Source: Riemerella anatipestifer ATCC 11845 = DSM 15868 | GTDB lineage: Bacteria; Bacteroidota; Bacteroidia; Flavobacteriales; Weeksellaceae | NCBI RefSeq assembly: GCF_000252855.1 | Contig: NC_017045.1 | Span: 1,798,001-1,862,000 of the forward strand | DNA: 64,000 bases | Reading direction: 5' to 3' | Shown: positions 30,237 to 38,366 of the stretch, one piece after another | Layout of the letters: each line of letters begins with the position of its first letter | Numbering within the stretch: the stretch's first letter is position 1 | Position numbers and translations under genes: made by a program | Notes under the pieces: generated by a model | Seen by the model: the letters and a program-made list of their open reading frames with translations, nothing else | Databases searched by the model: none | Told to the model about the DNA's origin: nothing

Positions 30237-30685
30237 TGGAAGAAAATAAAAAAAATACCAAGACTAATCTCCCAGTTCCAGATTTTTTGAAATATCAAGA
30301 GTTTCAGATGCCGGCAGACGACCGTCTAGAAGAAGAAATATTGAAACTGAAGCGAGAGAAACAAATTCCGATATTAGCTCATAACTTGTATGGGGCGGTA
30401 TTTTTAAAAAAAGTATCAGACGCTTCGGGCAATCTTTTGGAAATAGCAAAAAAAATAGAAGACGGAAAATGGACAAAAGTTCTATTTTCAGGGACGATGT
30501 TCCAAGCAGGGGTTCTTAAAGGTCTATTCCCAAACATTGCTTTTTGGATACCTAAGGAAGTGAGTAAAGGTACTTTGGAAGAAGATTTTTATGATACTTT
30601 AAGAGAAGTTTACCTTAGTCTTAAGTATGAATATCCAATCGTGGAATTAGAAGACGATTCTCTTTTGGTAAATTATCAAAAATAA
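30236..30685 (+). CDS. NadA-like domain protein, possibly degenerate
   Basis: A 149-aa protein that looks like one domain of quinolinate synthase (NadA). PILAHNLYG resembles the NadA ILAHNY block, VSDASGNLLEIAKKI resembles its D-(F/Y)-x-GDSL-x-LA block, and VLFSGTMFQAGVLKGLFPN resembles its (I/V)FCGVxFMAETAKIL block. True NadA has about 300 residues, three such domains and three cysteines for a 4Fe-4S cluster; none of those cysteines is present here. It is translationally coupled to gmk and followed by folB. The function is unknown; it could be a relic or a repurposed domain. Confidence 0.5.
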   Translation: MEENKKNTKTNLPVPDFLKYQEFQMPADDRLEEEILKLKREKQIPILAHNLYGAVFLKKVSDASGNLLEIAKKIEDGKWTKVLFSGTMFQAGVLKGLFPNIAFWIPKEVSKGTLEEDFYDTLREVYLSLKYEYPIVELEDDSLLVNYQK

Positions 30686-30691
30686 ACAGTT

Positions 30692-31054
30692 ATGGTGTCA
30701 AAAATCATTTTAGAGGATATTAAAATCTATGCCTACCATGGAGTTTTGCCAGAAGAGAATGTAGTAGGGACTTATTATCTAGTTAATTTAGAGTGTGATG
30801 TGGATTTATGGAATGCAGCTCAAACGGATAATTTAGAAGATACCATCAGCTATGCAGAGCTTAATGATATAGTATATCAGGAGATGAGCGTTAGCTCTAA
30901 ATTGTTAGAGCATGTGGCAGGACGAATTATTAAAACTATTCTGGCTAAATATCCTCAGATTACGCATATTAAGGTTAAAATTACCAAGCAAGCACCACCT
31001 ATGAGAGGAGAAGTTCAAGGGGCTAGTGTGGTATTAGAGAAAGATAATAAATAA
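30692..31054 (+). CDS. folB: Dihydroneopterin aldolase
   Basis: A 120-aa enzyme of folate synthesis that cleaves dihydroneopterin to 6-hydroxymethyl-dihydropterin and glycolaldehyde. The pattern IYAYHGVLPEE near the N-terminus, ISYAELNDIV and the C-terminal KITKQAPPM are family motifs. It starts 6 nt after the NadA-like gene, in the gmk operon. Confidence 0.92.
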   Translation: MVSKIILEDIKIYAYHGVLPEENVVGTYYLVNLECDVDLWNAAQTDNLEDTISYAELNDIVYQEMSVSSKLLEHVAGRIIKTILAKYPQITHIKVKITKQAPPMRGEVQGASVVLEKDNK

Positions 31055-31162
31055 TAAAGTTCTTTAAATCATAGGATTAAAATACTTTGTTTGAAAAACT
31101 CCATAAAATTTTGAACATATAATATAATTAAGTTATTTTTGAAGAAAAATAAAATATACAAA

Positions 31163-31540
31163 ATGAATACACCAGCAGAACTAAAGTACACTAAAGACCA
31201 CGAATGGGTAAAAATTGAAGGTAACATAGCTACAGTCGGCATTACAGATTTTGCACAGTCTGAGCTAGGGGATATTGTTTTCGTAGATGTAGATACTGTA
31301 GATGAAACTTTGAATTCAGGTGAGGTCTTCGGTAGCGTAGAAGCGGTTAAAACTGTTTCAGACCTTTACTTACCATTAGCAGGAAAAGTAGTGGAGTTCA
31401 ACGAAGCGTTAGAAGATGAGCCAGAATTGGTAAACACAGACCCTTACGGAAAAGGTTGGATTATAAAACTAGAAATTGCAGAAGGCGTAGACCAATCAGA
31501 ATTATTATCTTCTGAACAATATCAAGAAGTCATTGGTTAA
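31163..31540 (+). CDS. gcvH: Glycine cleavage system H protein
   Basis: A 125-aa lipoyl carrier of the glycine cleavage complex. The lipoylation site is K63 in [12 protein letters not shown], and the N-terminus [14 protein letters not shown] is typical. I chose ATG at 31163. It overlaps the next gene by 8 nt. Confidence 0.95.
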   Translation: MNTPAELKYTKDHEWVKIEGNIATVGITDFAQSELGDIVFVDVDTVDETLNSGEVFGSVEAVKTVSDLYLPLAGKVVEFNEALEDEPELVNTDPYGKGWIIKLEIAEGVDQSELLSSEQYQEVIG

Positions 31541-31889
31541 AAAATATCACCGTATTATAAAAATAGTAATGCCCATTTATTGGGCATTACTTACTTATGT
31601 CCTTCTCAAACCTGTAGGAGAACACAAGGACTATTGGTTCTTGTTTCAAGGGATAGATAAAGTAGTTCATTTTAGTATGTTTTTTGTGTTAGGCTTTCTA
31701 TTTCGTTGGGCGTATCCCAAGGCTAGTGTATATGCCTACTATTTTATCCTTGTTGCTTACGCTATTCTTACCGAAAGTTTTCAGCAAGTTATGGCACTTG
31801 GGCGTTCTGCTGAGTGGCTAGACCTTTTAGCAGATATCATAGGCTTGGTACTAGCTTATTATGTATATACTAAAGCTACAAGAAAGTAA
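31533..31889 (+). CDS. VanZ-like membrane protein
   Basis: A 118-aa protein with about four transmembrane segments and the VanZ-type [18 protein letters not shown] motif. The TTG at 31533 overlaps gcvH; an ATG at 31569 is a possible alternative start. In flavobacteria VanZ-like proteins often follow gcvH; the function is unknown and no glycopeptide resistance is implied. Confidence 0.7.
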   Translation: MVKKYHRIIKIVMPIYWALLTYVLLKPVGEHKDYWFLFQGIDKVVHFSMFFVLGFLFRWAYPKASVYAYYFILVAYAILTESFQQVMALGRSAEWLDLLADIIGLVLAYYVYTKATRK

Positions 31890-31920
31890 AATTTTAAATT
31901 CATAAATAGATAAATTCTTT

Positions 31921-31952
31921 AAGCTCGGTGATATGGTCATCGGGCTTTTTTT
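31921..31952 (+). terminator. Terminator after the gcvH operon
   Basis: Arms AAGCTCGGTGA and TCATCGGGCTT (one mismatch) followed by seven T residues. It marks the left boundary of the accessory island. Confidence 0.7.
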
Positions 31953-31997
31953 GAACAATTAAAAAAGGATGTGTACTCAAAATAAAAAAACAAGAAC

Positions 31998-32010
31998 GAC
32001 ATATTTTGAC
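31998..32010. promoter_or_regulatory. GACA-N5-TGAC motif upstream of the island
   Basis: The 13-mer GACATATTTTGAC closely matches GACATATTTTGTC at 38367-38379, in front of the WYL regulator gene. Two more GACATAT half-sites follow at 32033 and 32131. Candidate operator; binding is untested. Confidence 0.35.
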
Positions 32011-32082
32011 GATACAAAGTAGTAATATTGCAGACATATAGGATTTTAGCCTGCGTATATAGGTCTGTTTGATAATAAATAT

Positions 32083-32090
32083 TATCTTTG
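32083..32090 (+). promoter_or_regulatory. -7 element for the candidate RNA/island transcript
   Basis: TATCTTTG; TTTG at 32068-32071 is nearby, but the 11-nt spacing is shorter than usual. Transcription from here would enter the structured region at 32140. Confidence 0.4.
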
Positions 32091-32139
32091 TGCAAACATA
32101 AGATAATTATGAAAAGATAATAATTAAAACGACATATAG

Positions 32140-32334
32140 AGCATAAGGTGCTTACCATTATTTCATTCGGTTAAATCTGGTACATTTAAACAAAGAGATG
32201 AAGTATAATGGGCAAAGGCATGGTTGCTCCCTTTTATAGGGACGCAGGCTGTTTTTTCCTATTTTCATCTCAGGTTTACCAGAACCCAACCGAATAATAT
32301 GGACAAAAGCAAGTGCTGTGTCCTTTTTGTTTTT
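32140..32334 (+). ncRNA. Candidate rod-shaped structured RNA (or MITE)
   Basis: A long nested inverted repeat fills this gene-free stretch. The outer arms AGCATAAGGTGCTT and AAGCAAGTGCT lead to ATTCGGTT...CTGGTA at 32165-32182, which pairs with TACCAG...AACCGAAT at 32277-32295. Inside, GAGATGAA pairs with TTCATCTC, and GCTCCCT with AGGGACGC. A T-rich tract follows at 32322-32334. The result is a rod with internal bulges, the size of a 6S-like RNA. I see no known family consensus, and a miniature inverted-repeat element is an alternative. The rest of 31890-32359 holds no convincing gene. Confidence 0.35.
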
Positions 32335-32359
32335 AGTAAAATCAACGAAAAATAAGATT

Positions 32360-32557
32360 ATGGCAGTATTATGGCGTGTTACAGTAAAGAAAAAATACGG
32401 GACCGTAGCCTCGGGTATGTGGATAGAGTTGCTCTTCCAAAACAATAGCCAAATCCCAATGCAGGAAGATATCAGAAATGCACTGAATGCAAAGTATGGT
32501 AAAAACACTCTAAACGGAACTATACCTAAAGAGTTTTTGGAAATTGTGAAATTGTAA
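32360..32557 (+). CDS. Small protein, paralogue of the next gene
   Basis: A 65-aa protein that I do not recognise. The pattern W-x-V-T near the N-terminus, a GM-W/S-x-E segment and (A/F)NAKYG near residue 42 are shared with the 68-aa product of the next gene 36 nt downstream. I chose ATG at 32360, which aligns with the paralogue. Soluble, no membrane segment. Confidence 0.6.
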   Translation: MAVLWRVTVKKKYGTVASGMWIELLFQNNSQIPMQEDIRNALNAKYGKNTLNGTIPKEFLEIVKL

Positions 32558-32593
32558 AAAAATAAATAAACTAACTTTTAAAATAAAATAATT

Positions 32594-32800
32594 ATGTCAA
32601 CACATTTATGGAATGTTACCGCAAAGCGTGATGTTAACAAAATTGCAAAGGGAATGAGTGCAGAAATCGTCATTCGTAATACATCTAGAAAACCCAATCA
32701 AAAAGAGGTAATAGAGGCGTTTAATGCTAAATATGGTGCGGGTACAGCACTCAGTGGACTCAGTATTTCTGTTAATTTTGAAATTGTGGAGGTAAAATAG
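32594..32800 (+). CDS. Small protein, paralogue of the previous gene
   Basis: A 68-aa unrecognised protein. LWNVTAKRD, AKGMSAEIVIRN and EAFNAKYG align with the 65-aa neighbour. It ends with FEIVEVK, against FLEIVKL in the neighbour. The tandem arrangement suggests duplication, and the pair may form a heterodimer. First part of a closely spaced four-gene unit. Confidence 0.6.
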   Translation: MSTHLWNVTAKRDVNKIAKGMSAEIVIRNTSRKPNQKEVIEAFNAKYGAGTALSGLSISVNFEIVEVK

Positions 32801-32825
32801 GGTTTAATTTTTAAATAATAAGGAT

Positions 32826-33074
32826 ATGTCATTTGGAAACAAAAATTTAGGAAAAGGTTCTTTTAGTGATAGAGCATCAAAAAAAGTAGAGGCTTCATTT
32901 ACTAATGAAGCTAATCAAATGGTTGATGAAATTTCTAGCAAAGGAAAGAAAATCGCTGAACAAAATGAAAAAGTAGTTAAAGACACATTGAAAATAGGAG
33001 CAGGATGTATAATGTTAACAATTTTGTCTATTCTAGGCTTTGTAGGTTTTATAATTTATTTAATAGTTTCGTAG
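32826..33074 (+). CDS. Small tail-anchored membrane protein
   Basis: An 82-aa unrecognised protein. A polar, probably coiled-coil N-terminal part (residues 1-58) precedes one C-terminal hydrophobic segment (about 60-81, ending in IIYLIVS), so it should sit in the inner membrane with its bulk in the cytoplasm. It lies 25 nt after the paralogue pair and 3 nt before the 726-aa gene. Confidence 0.55.
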   Translation: MSFGNKNLGKGSFSDRASKKVEASFTNEANQMVDEISSKGKKIAEQNEKVVKDTLKIGAGCIMLTILSILGFVGFIIYLIVS

Positions 33075-33077
33075 AAT

Positions 33078-35258
33078 ATGAAAAATCTGATAATTGATTC
33101 TGTTAAAAATAATAAACATAATATTTCAAGTTCAGATTGTTATTTTTTAATATATGGAGCATTAAAAAATAAAGAAAACAATAGTATGTCTGCAGATCTT
33201 GAAAAGTCTATTAGAGCGTGGAACAATTTTGACAAAAATGAAACTTTATATAGTATATTTTATTCAACAAAATTTGTGAAAGGAGGTTTTTTATCAGCTG
33301 ATAGAGTCTATCATTTTACTACTTGTTTTACTGATGAAGGAATACGCATTTTAGGAACAACTCAAACGGATGGATGGCTAAAAGAGGATGATGCAAAAAT
33401 TGATATTTTTTGGGATGAAATAGAAAATATCAAATATAATCCTTCAATAAATATACAGGATGAAAATACAAAACCTAATTCTTTTTTTATACCTGGAGAT
33501 CAAACAGTGTCACTACTAGGTCTTAACGAAGTTTTAGATGGCTATTATATCTATTCAAAAGAAGATAATAGTTACTTAATAGTGCCTAGTATCTATTTTG
33601 GAGAAGATAAGAATCTTTCTCCACTGCTAAATGAGTTAGTACAAAAGATAAATTTTGAGCGTGAGAAAAACACAGAGAAGATACAGGAAGCTGAGAATAA
33701 AGTCAAAATTTTATTAAAATCAGGTGACGAAAACACACTCTTAACTACTATTGAAAGAGTAGAAGATTTAATACCCGATTATTTGTATCATTATGCAAAA
33801 ATTTATGCTTTTTGTAAAAAGGGGTTAGCTGAAGATGCTAATTTATACTTTAATAAGTTAGTGCAAATAGAGAGTAAACTATTGACAAAGGATAAAACGC
33901 CTGATTTTTTAAAATATTATCATTTATCAAAAGCAGAAATAGATTGTTTGAATGGTAGTTTATATAGCTCAGCTCAAAACTTCTATGAAGCAAAAGAAAT
34001 TGAGGCAAGCTCTGAAAATGTTGATTATGAATTTATTCAAAAAATAGACAATAAATATCAGCAACTTTATCAAGGATATATTGATAATTTCGAGCAGGTT
34101 AACTATAATGATAGAAAAATTATAACGCTTACAAAGCAAGAAAAACTATATGAGGGAGAGCATTTAAAAGTATTAAATGTTAATATGCTTCCTCAAATCA
34201 AATTTCCTGTAAGCCACCCTAAAACGGATACTACTTATATATGTCACCCACATAAAACTAGTATATATTTGCCTATAGAAGACTATGACCACGAGCTGTT
34301 AATGGATAGGATAAATGAATATTTTTATTTATTACAGAGCTTAGGGGCAACCTCTATCATTATTAGGAATACTAAAGGACAAAAGAAAGATAAAAATATT
34401 TTCTCAAGTTCTAAAATGGAAGGGCGTATTCAAACGGAAGGAGCAACAAAGATGATAGCAGATGTTAATGCAGGTGGAGGTATGAATCATGATTCAAGTC
34501 GTTACGACTCCGAGGCAAATATTTCTAAATTTGGGAGAGAACAGTTTTTTAACCCTACAAAAGCACCATTTATTCCAGATGATTTACTTTGGTTTCATCA
34601 TGAACCTTCTTGGCAAAGGCTAGCACAACAGCGTCTTAATGGAGATTTATTAGAACATAATGAATTTATATCAAGTGCTAAAAATCAAATCATTAGTCAG
34701 GAAGAAATTAATAAAATTAATGCAGACTTAAAGGTGGTTATACCTAAAGGTGGGGCTAGTGTTAAATACAATAAAAACAACACAGACACTGCGATTTTAA
34801 AGTTAAACGAAGAGGAGGAATGGAAAATATATGTAAAATTCAAGCCTATTAGTGAGTTCGGAAATAAAGAAATAGGTGCCGATAGTTATTCAGAAACAAA
34901 GTTAATTTCGAATGTAACTTTAAATGAACATTTAGACGAGAATGAAGAAAAGTATATGGAAGAGGTTAAATTTATAATTGAACACGATGGGGTTATTGGA
35001 GACAGAGATAGAAGAATACTTGAACGTTTTAGAGTAAGATTTGGTATATCAGAAGAAAAAGCAGCTGAATTAGAACATCGGGTACTTAATCAAGTTGATT
35101 ATCAATTTACAGAAGAAGAAAAAGAATATATTGAAGAATATAAATCTCTAATAAGTGATAGTAAAGAAATAGATGATAAAACAAGAAGGCTTTTAAATAG
35201 ATTGGCACAGCTACTAGGTATAGATGAAGATAGAGCATCTGAGTTAGAAAGTCTATGA
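33078..35258 (+). CDS. Large protein of unknown function with C-terminal helical repeats
   Basis: A 726-aa protein I do not recognise. It has no signal peptide or membrane span. Residues ~70-190 look beta-rich. Residues ~200-350 are helical, with a TPR-like look (LYHYAKIYAFCKKGLAEDANLYFNKL region). A middle alpha/beta region contains the conserved-looking AGGGMNHD and WFHHEPSWQRLAQQRL. The last ~95 residues hold two related ~45-aa helical units, each ending in the pattern RRxLxRxxxxxGI(S/D)ExxAxELE. It is the last gene of the unit started at 32360 and probably its main effector or scaffold. Confidence 0.6.
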   Translation: MKNLIIDSVKNNKHNISSSDCYFLIYGALKNKENNSMSADLEKSIRAWNNFDKNETLYSIFYSTKFVKGGFLSADRVYHFTTCFTDEGIRILGTTQTDGWLKEDDAKIDIFWDEIENIKYNPSINIQDENTKPNSFFIPGDQTVSLLGLNEVLDGYYIYSKEDNSYLIVPSIYFGEDKNLSPLLNELVQKINFEREKNTEKIQEAENKVKILLKSGDENTLLTTIERVEDLIPDYLYHYAKIYAFCKKGLAEDANLYFNKLVQIESKLLTKDKTPDFLKYYHLSKAEIDCLNGSLYSSAQNFYEAKEIEASSENVDYEFIQKIDNKYQQLYQGYIDNFEQVNYNDRKIITLTKQEKLYEGEHLKVLNVNMLPQIKFPVSHPKTDTTYICHPHKTSIYLPIEDYDHELLMDRINEYFYLLQSLGATSIIIRNTKGQKKDKNIFSSSKMEGRIQTEGATKMIADVNAGGGMNHDSSRYDSEANISKFGREQFFNPTKAPFIPDDLLWFHHEPSWQRLAQQRLNGDLLEHNEFISSAKNQIISQEEINKINADLKVVIPKGGASVKYNKNNTDTAILKLNEEEEWKIYVKFKPISEFGNKEIGADSYSETKLISNVTLNEHLDENEEKYMEEVKFIIEHDGVIGDRDRRILERFRVRFGISEEKAAELEHRVLNQVDYQFTEEEKEYIEEYKSLISDSKEIDDKTRRLLNRLAQLLGIDEDRASELESL

Positions 35259-35269
35259 GAATTGCAGAT

Positions 35270-35300
35270 AAGGAGTTCTATTATATAGAACTCCTTTGTT
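35270..35300 (+). terminator. Terminator after the 726-aa gene
   Basis: Perfect arms AAGGAGTTCTA and TAGAACTCCTT with a short loop, followed by a T-rich stretch. Confidence 0.75.
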
Positions 35301-35342
35301 TCTAATAAACAAATTTAATCATCAAAATATAAATTGCTTAAA

Positions 35343-36389
35343 ATGAAACCCAACATCACCTCTGTTATAATTATCAATGTTATAGTATTTTTTGTACTTT
35401 TAATTGTTACCAAACTTGTAAAGTTAGAAGAGCTACCCACCCAAACGATAGGGGTGTTATTTGGTGGTGTAATAACCGCTTTAATAACATATTTTTTACT
35501 TATTGGGCAAACCCAAGCCGAAGAACATAAAGAAAGAAATGTAAAAGTTTTTGAGGAAAAATCCCAAAGATTTAACACATTTATCAATAAACTTTGGGAA
35601 ATATGGGACGATAGAACGGTAGAGCTGGAGGAACTCAATGAACTCATTAAATTAGTTTCACGAGATGTTGTGCTATATACTAAACCCGAAACGGTGGATA
35701 TTATACTCAGTAATCTTATAGATATTGCAGAACACGCAAAACCAGATAAAACCAATAGCAGAGATGCGGAGGTTACAAAACTAATCCAGCAGAAGATTTT
35801 CAACATAATCAATGAACTTGCAAAAGATATTGGTTTAGGTGGAGAAATAAAACCACAGATTAGGAGTAAGCTAAATCTTCTTGAAGAAAAAGTAATCCCT
35901 TATTTAATTCAAAAAGACTTTAAACAGTCATTTTTGGAGCATTTTAAAAACACTATATTTAACAATGACGATAATAGTATTACAAAGATTGATTACAAAA
36001 AACAGGGCGACAAACTATATATAGAATGTAGAATAAAAGAGTCTAATGTTTATTTAAAAATAGGTCCTTTAGATAGAGAGCCTCACCAAGATATCTTATT
36101 TACCTTCTTTGTGGAGTTTTACCAAAACAGGCAATACCAAATCTACCGAGATGCCACTAAGGGTTGGCGTAAAGATTGCCTAAAAGGCTCTGTTCAGTGG
36201 GAAAAAGGTTCTAACTATATTAACTTTTCAGACTCTAAACAATTAAAAGAAGAGTATCAAATTATCAATCGTTCCGACTATTCTACTAATAGCTTAGCAG
36301 AAAGAGCATTAGACTTATATCAACATTGGAACTTTAATGGTAAAAATATTGAAGATATTATCCAAGAAGTTGAGAAAAATAACTTATAA
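35343..36389 (+). CDS. Membrane protein with two N-terminal spans and a cytoplasmic domain
   Basis: A 348-aa protein I do not recognise. Two hydrophobic segments (about residues 7-26 and 35-56) anchor a long charged, mostly helical cytoplasmic part; the C-terminal third (about 220-330) looks alpha/beta. I chose ATG at 35343 over TTG at 35334. Its 3' end overlaps the convergent gene on the other strand by 6 nt. The topology resembles membrane-sensor components of phage-defence loci, but this is only an analogy. Confidence 0.55.
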   Translation: MKPNITSVIIINVIVFFVLLIVTKLVKLEELPTQTIGVLFGGVITALITYFLLIGQTQAEEHKERNVKVFEEKSQRFNTFINKLWEIWDDRTVELEELNELIKLVSRDVVLYTKPETVDIILSNLIDIAEHAKPDKTNSRDAEVTKLIQQKIFNIINELAKDIGLGGEIKPQIRSKLNLLEEKVIPYLIQKDFKQSFLEHFKNTIFNNDDNSITKIDYKKQGDKLYIECRIKESNVYLKIGPLDREPHQDILFTFFVEFYQNRQYQIYRDATKGWRKDCLKGSVQWEKGSNYINFSDSKQLKEEYQIINRSDYSTNSLAERALDLYQHWNFNGKNIEDIIQEVEKNNL

Positions 36390-36986
36390 AATTTTCATAT
36401 ACGCCTTTAGTTCCTCATACTTTTCATTCGTATTTTTAGGTTGGCTACTTGGGTGCGGTACTACAAAAATGGGATAATCGCACTCATAAGATAATAAGTG
36501 GAGATTACCTTTTTTATAGTAAGCCTTTTTAGGAAAATTATTCCATAAGCGGTGTCCCCAGAATATAATCAGATGAGGTTGTAGTTTCTTTAATACCTCT
36601 TTAAAAGCAGGTTCACTTTTTATAAACTCTTCTGTGGTTGGGGATTCACGAGGACCGCCCATAGGGAACTGCACGAAATTATAAAACGCTAAATTTTGCC
36701 ACACTTCCACAGTCTCCAAATCATCAAGCTTCTTCCCAGATAACAGGTTAGAAAATCTAGTAAAAGTATTCATCCAAGTTTCAAACGAGCCACTACCGTT
36801 TTTATAGGCTATAAATCGCTGTATTACCTCTTGGGTTACGCCACCGATTTTAGAAGTATTCCCTTCATTAAACGCTTTTAAATCTTCATCGCCAAAATAG
36901 TGGCTTTCTCCTAAAACTAAAATTTTAAACGGGTTTTTATGATAAGACTTGCCAACAAATGGCTGAAACTTTATTTCGTTTTTCAT
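36384..36986 (-). CDS. Uracil-DNA-glycosylase-fold protein
   Basis: A 200-aa protein of the UDG-like superfamily. The N-terminal ILVLGESHY replaces the usual G-x-x-P water-activating motif, PHLIIFWGHRLW is in the expected core-strand position, and IFVVPHPSS corresponds to the C-terminal H-P-S motif. The ESHY start places it nearer to the less-characterised UDG-like branch than to classic Ung, so glycosylase activity is not certain. I chose ATG at 36986, which is 13 codons inside the longest frame and directly behind a perfect -7 element. Confidence 0.65.
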   Translation of the reverse strand: MKNEIKFQPFVGKSYHKNPFKILVLGESHYFGDEDLKAFNEGNTSKIGGVTQEVIQRFIAYKNGSGSFETWMNTFTRFSNLLSGKKLDDLETVEVWQNLAFYNFVQFPMGGPRESPTTEEFIKSEPAFKEVLKKLQPHLIIFWGHRLWNNFPKKAYYKKGNLHLLSYECDYPIFVVPHPSSQPKNTNEKYEELKAYMKIL

Positions 36987-37000
36987 AATATAATTTTTAG

Positions 37001-37026
37001 CAAAGGTAAATAATGGTGGTGACAAA
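37001..37026 (-). promoter_or_regulatory. Promoter of the UDG-fold gene
   Basis: On the minus strand TACCTTTG (37001-37008) is preceded by TTTTG at 37023-37027, spacing 14 nt. The -33 region overlaps the GACAAAATCTGAC motif. Confidence 0.5.
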
Positions 37027-37033
37027 ATCTGAC
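37021..37033. promoter_or_regulatory. GACA-N5-TGAC motif at the UDG-fold promoter
   Basis: GACAAAATCTGAC, a 13-mer of the same layout as the motif upstream of the WYL gene. It overlaps the -33 region of the minus-strand promoter. Confidence 0.3.
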
Positions 37034-37056
37034 CGTTAAATTAAATATTTCACTAC

Positions 37057-37069
37057 GACATATTCCGTC
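37057..37069. promoter_or_regulatory. GACATAT motif upstream of the RNA ligase gene
   Basis: GACATATTCCGTC shares 11 of 13 positions with GACATATTTTGTC at 38367. It lies 37 nt before the ligase start, in the divergent promoter region. Confidence 0.35.
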
Positions 37070-37105
37070 TGCTTTAATCCTTTTCTTTGTATCAAAATAC
37101 AATAT

Positions 37106-37819
37106 ATGAAAACTTTTAACATCAAAAACTACGGTTCCATAGGGCATTTTCCTAATTCTAAACTCGGAACAGGCGACCACCATATAGGTGCTGGGCATGT
37201 ACGACTTTTAACCGAAAGGAAAAGAGATGCTTGGGATACCGTATTTGTACACGAGAAATACGATGGCTCTAATGTGGGAATCATTAAATGGAATAACCAA
37301 ATACTGGCACTAACACGCTCTGGAAGACTGGCAAAAGACAGTAGGTTTAAACAACATCAACTGTTTGCCTTATGGGTAGAAAGACGAAAAGTAACCTTTG
37401 AATCTATGCTCCAAGAGGGCGAAAGAGTTGTGGGCGAATGGCTCGCACAAGCCCATGGCATACGCTATAAAATAAATACTGAACCTATTGTTTTTTTTGA
37501 CTATTTTAGCCCCAAAAATAAGCGTTGGACACAAAATAATCTATTAGAAAAACTGGACCACTACGAACTGAACAGCCCAAGACTGCTCCATAGAGGAGAT
37601 GCCATTTCTACTGAACTTTTAATTCCGATACTGAACCAAAAAACACCCACGATAGAAAGCGTAGAACTACCAGAAGGTATGGTATATAGAATGGAAAGAA
37701 AGGACGAAGTAGATTTTCTCGCTAAATGGGTACGCCCAGATTTTTGCAATGGACAATACAATATCCACACAGAAAACGACACTCCTGTTTGGAATGTTCC
37801 CATAGAAAACCTTGAGTAA
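37106..37819 (+). CDS. Rnl2-like RNA ligase
   Basis: A 237-aa ATP-dependent nucleotidyltransferase. All core motifs are present: motif I EKYDGSN with the catalytic lysine K51, motif III VVGEWLAQ with E111, motif IV PEGMVYRME and motif V FLAKWVRP. The KxDGSN form and the length fit the Rnl2/RNA-editing-ligase family rather than DNA ligases, and there is no separate OB domain. It would seal 3'-OH/5'-phosphate nicks in RNA. The next gene, a PLD nuclease, starts 18 nt later. Confidence 0.8.
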   Translation: MKTFNIKNYGSIGHFPNSKLGTGDHHIGAGHVRLLTERKRDAWDTVFVHEKYDGSNVGIIKWNNQILALTRSGRLAKDSRFKQHQLFALWVERRKVTFESMLQEGERVVGEWLAQAHGIRYKINTEPIVFFDYFSPKNKRWTQNNLLEKLDHYELNSPRLLHRGDAISTELLIPILNQKTPTIESVELPEGMVYRMERKDEVDFLAKWVRPDFCNGQYNIHTENDTPVWNVPIENLE

Positions 37820-37837
37820 TAGAACAATGTATAAATT

Positions 37838-38362
37838 ATGATAATCTATATTAAAAACGAAGACCACTATTACCAAGTTATAGAAAAAGCTTTAAATGTT
37901 CGGCGTTCCCTCTGGATAGGCACAGCAGACATAAAAGACCTTTATATAAAGGAAGGCATTAAAGGAACACAACCCTTTTTGGCAGGATTATCTAAGTTGA
38001 TACAAAGAAATGTTGAGGTTAGGCTATTATTCGCAAAAGAGCCTGGACGAAATTTCAAAAACGATTTTGATAAATACCCACTACTTATAGAGCATCTAGA
38101 AAAAGCCACTTGCCCTAGAGTTCATTTTAAAATATTGGTTTTTGACTGTAATGAAGTTTATATCGGTTCTGCCAATCTTACAGGAGCAGGATTGGGAATG
38201 AAATCCGAACGGAATAGAAATTTTGAAGCAGGAATTCTTACCAACGAAACCGAACTTGTACAAAATGCTATGCAACAGTTTGATGATGTATGGACGGGAT
38301 TACACTGTAAAAATTGCGGACGAAAAAACTACTGCGAACTACCCATTGACCAAATGTTTTAA
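37838..38362 (+). CDS. Single-HKD phospholipase D-family nuclease
   Basis: A 174-aa protein with one HKD motif: H96, K98 and D103 (VHFKILVFD), followed by GSANLT (S111, N113). Single-motif members such as Nuc and BfiI work as dimers and cut nucleic acid. A C-terminal cysteine cluster (HCKNCGRKNYC, residues 156-166) may bind zinc or an iron-sulphur cluster. No signal peptide is present, so it acts in the cytoplasm. It is cotranscribed with the RNA ligase. Confidence 0.75.
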   Translation: MIIYIKNEDHYYQVIEKALNVRRSLWIGTADIKDLYIKEGIKGTQPFLAGLSKLIQRNVEVRLLFAKEPGRNFKNDFDKYPLLIEHLEKATCPRVHFKILVFDCNEVYIGSANLTGAGLGMKSERNRNFEAGILTNETELVQNAMQQFDDVWTGLHCKNCGRKNYCELPIDQMF

Positions 38363-38366
38363 TGCT

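Noticed and set aside
32165-32295. Integron attC site, because the arms contain GTTAAAT and ACCCAAC
   Set aside because: The order is GTTRRRY then RYYYAAC, the opposite of attC, and there is no integrase gene or cassette array.
32158-32508. 116-codon minus-strand frame opposite the first small island gene
   Set aside because: It runs through the inverted-repeat element and the antisense of the 65-aa gene, which has a paralogue supporting its own frame.
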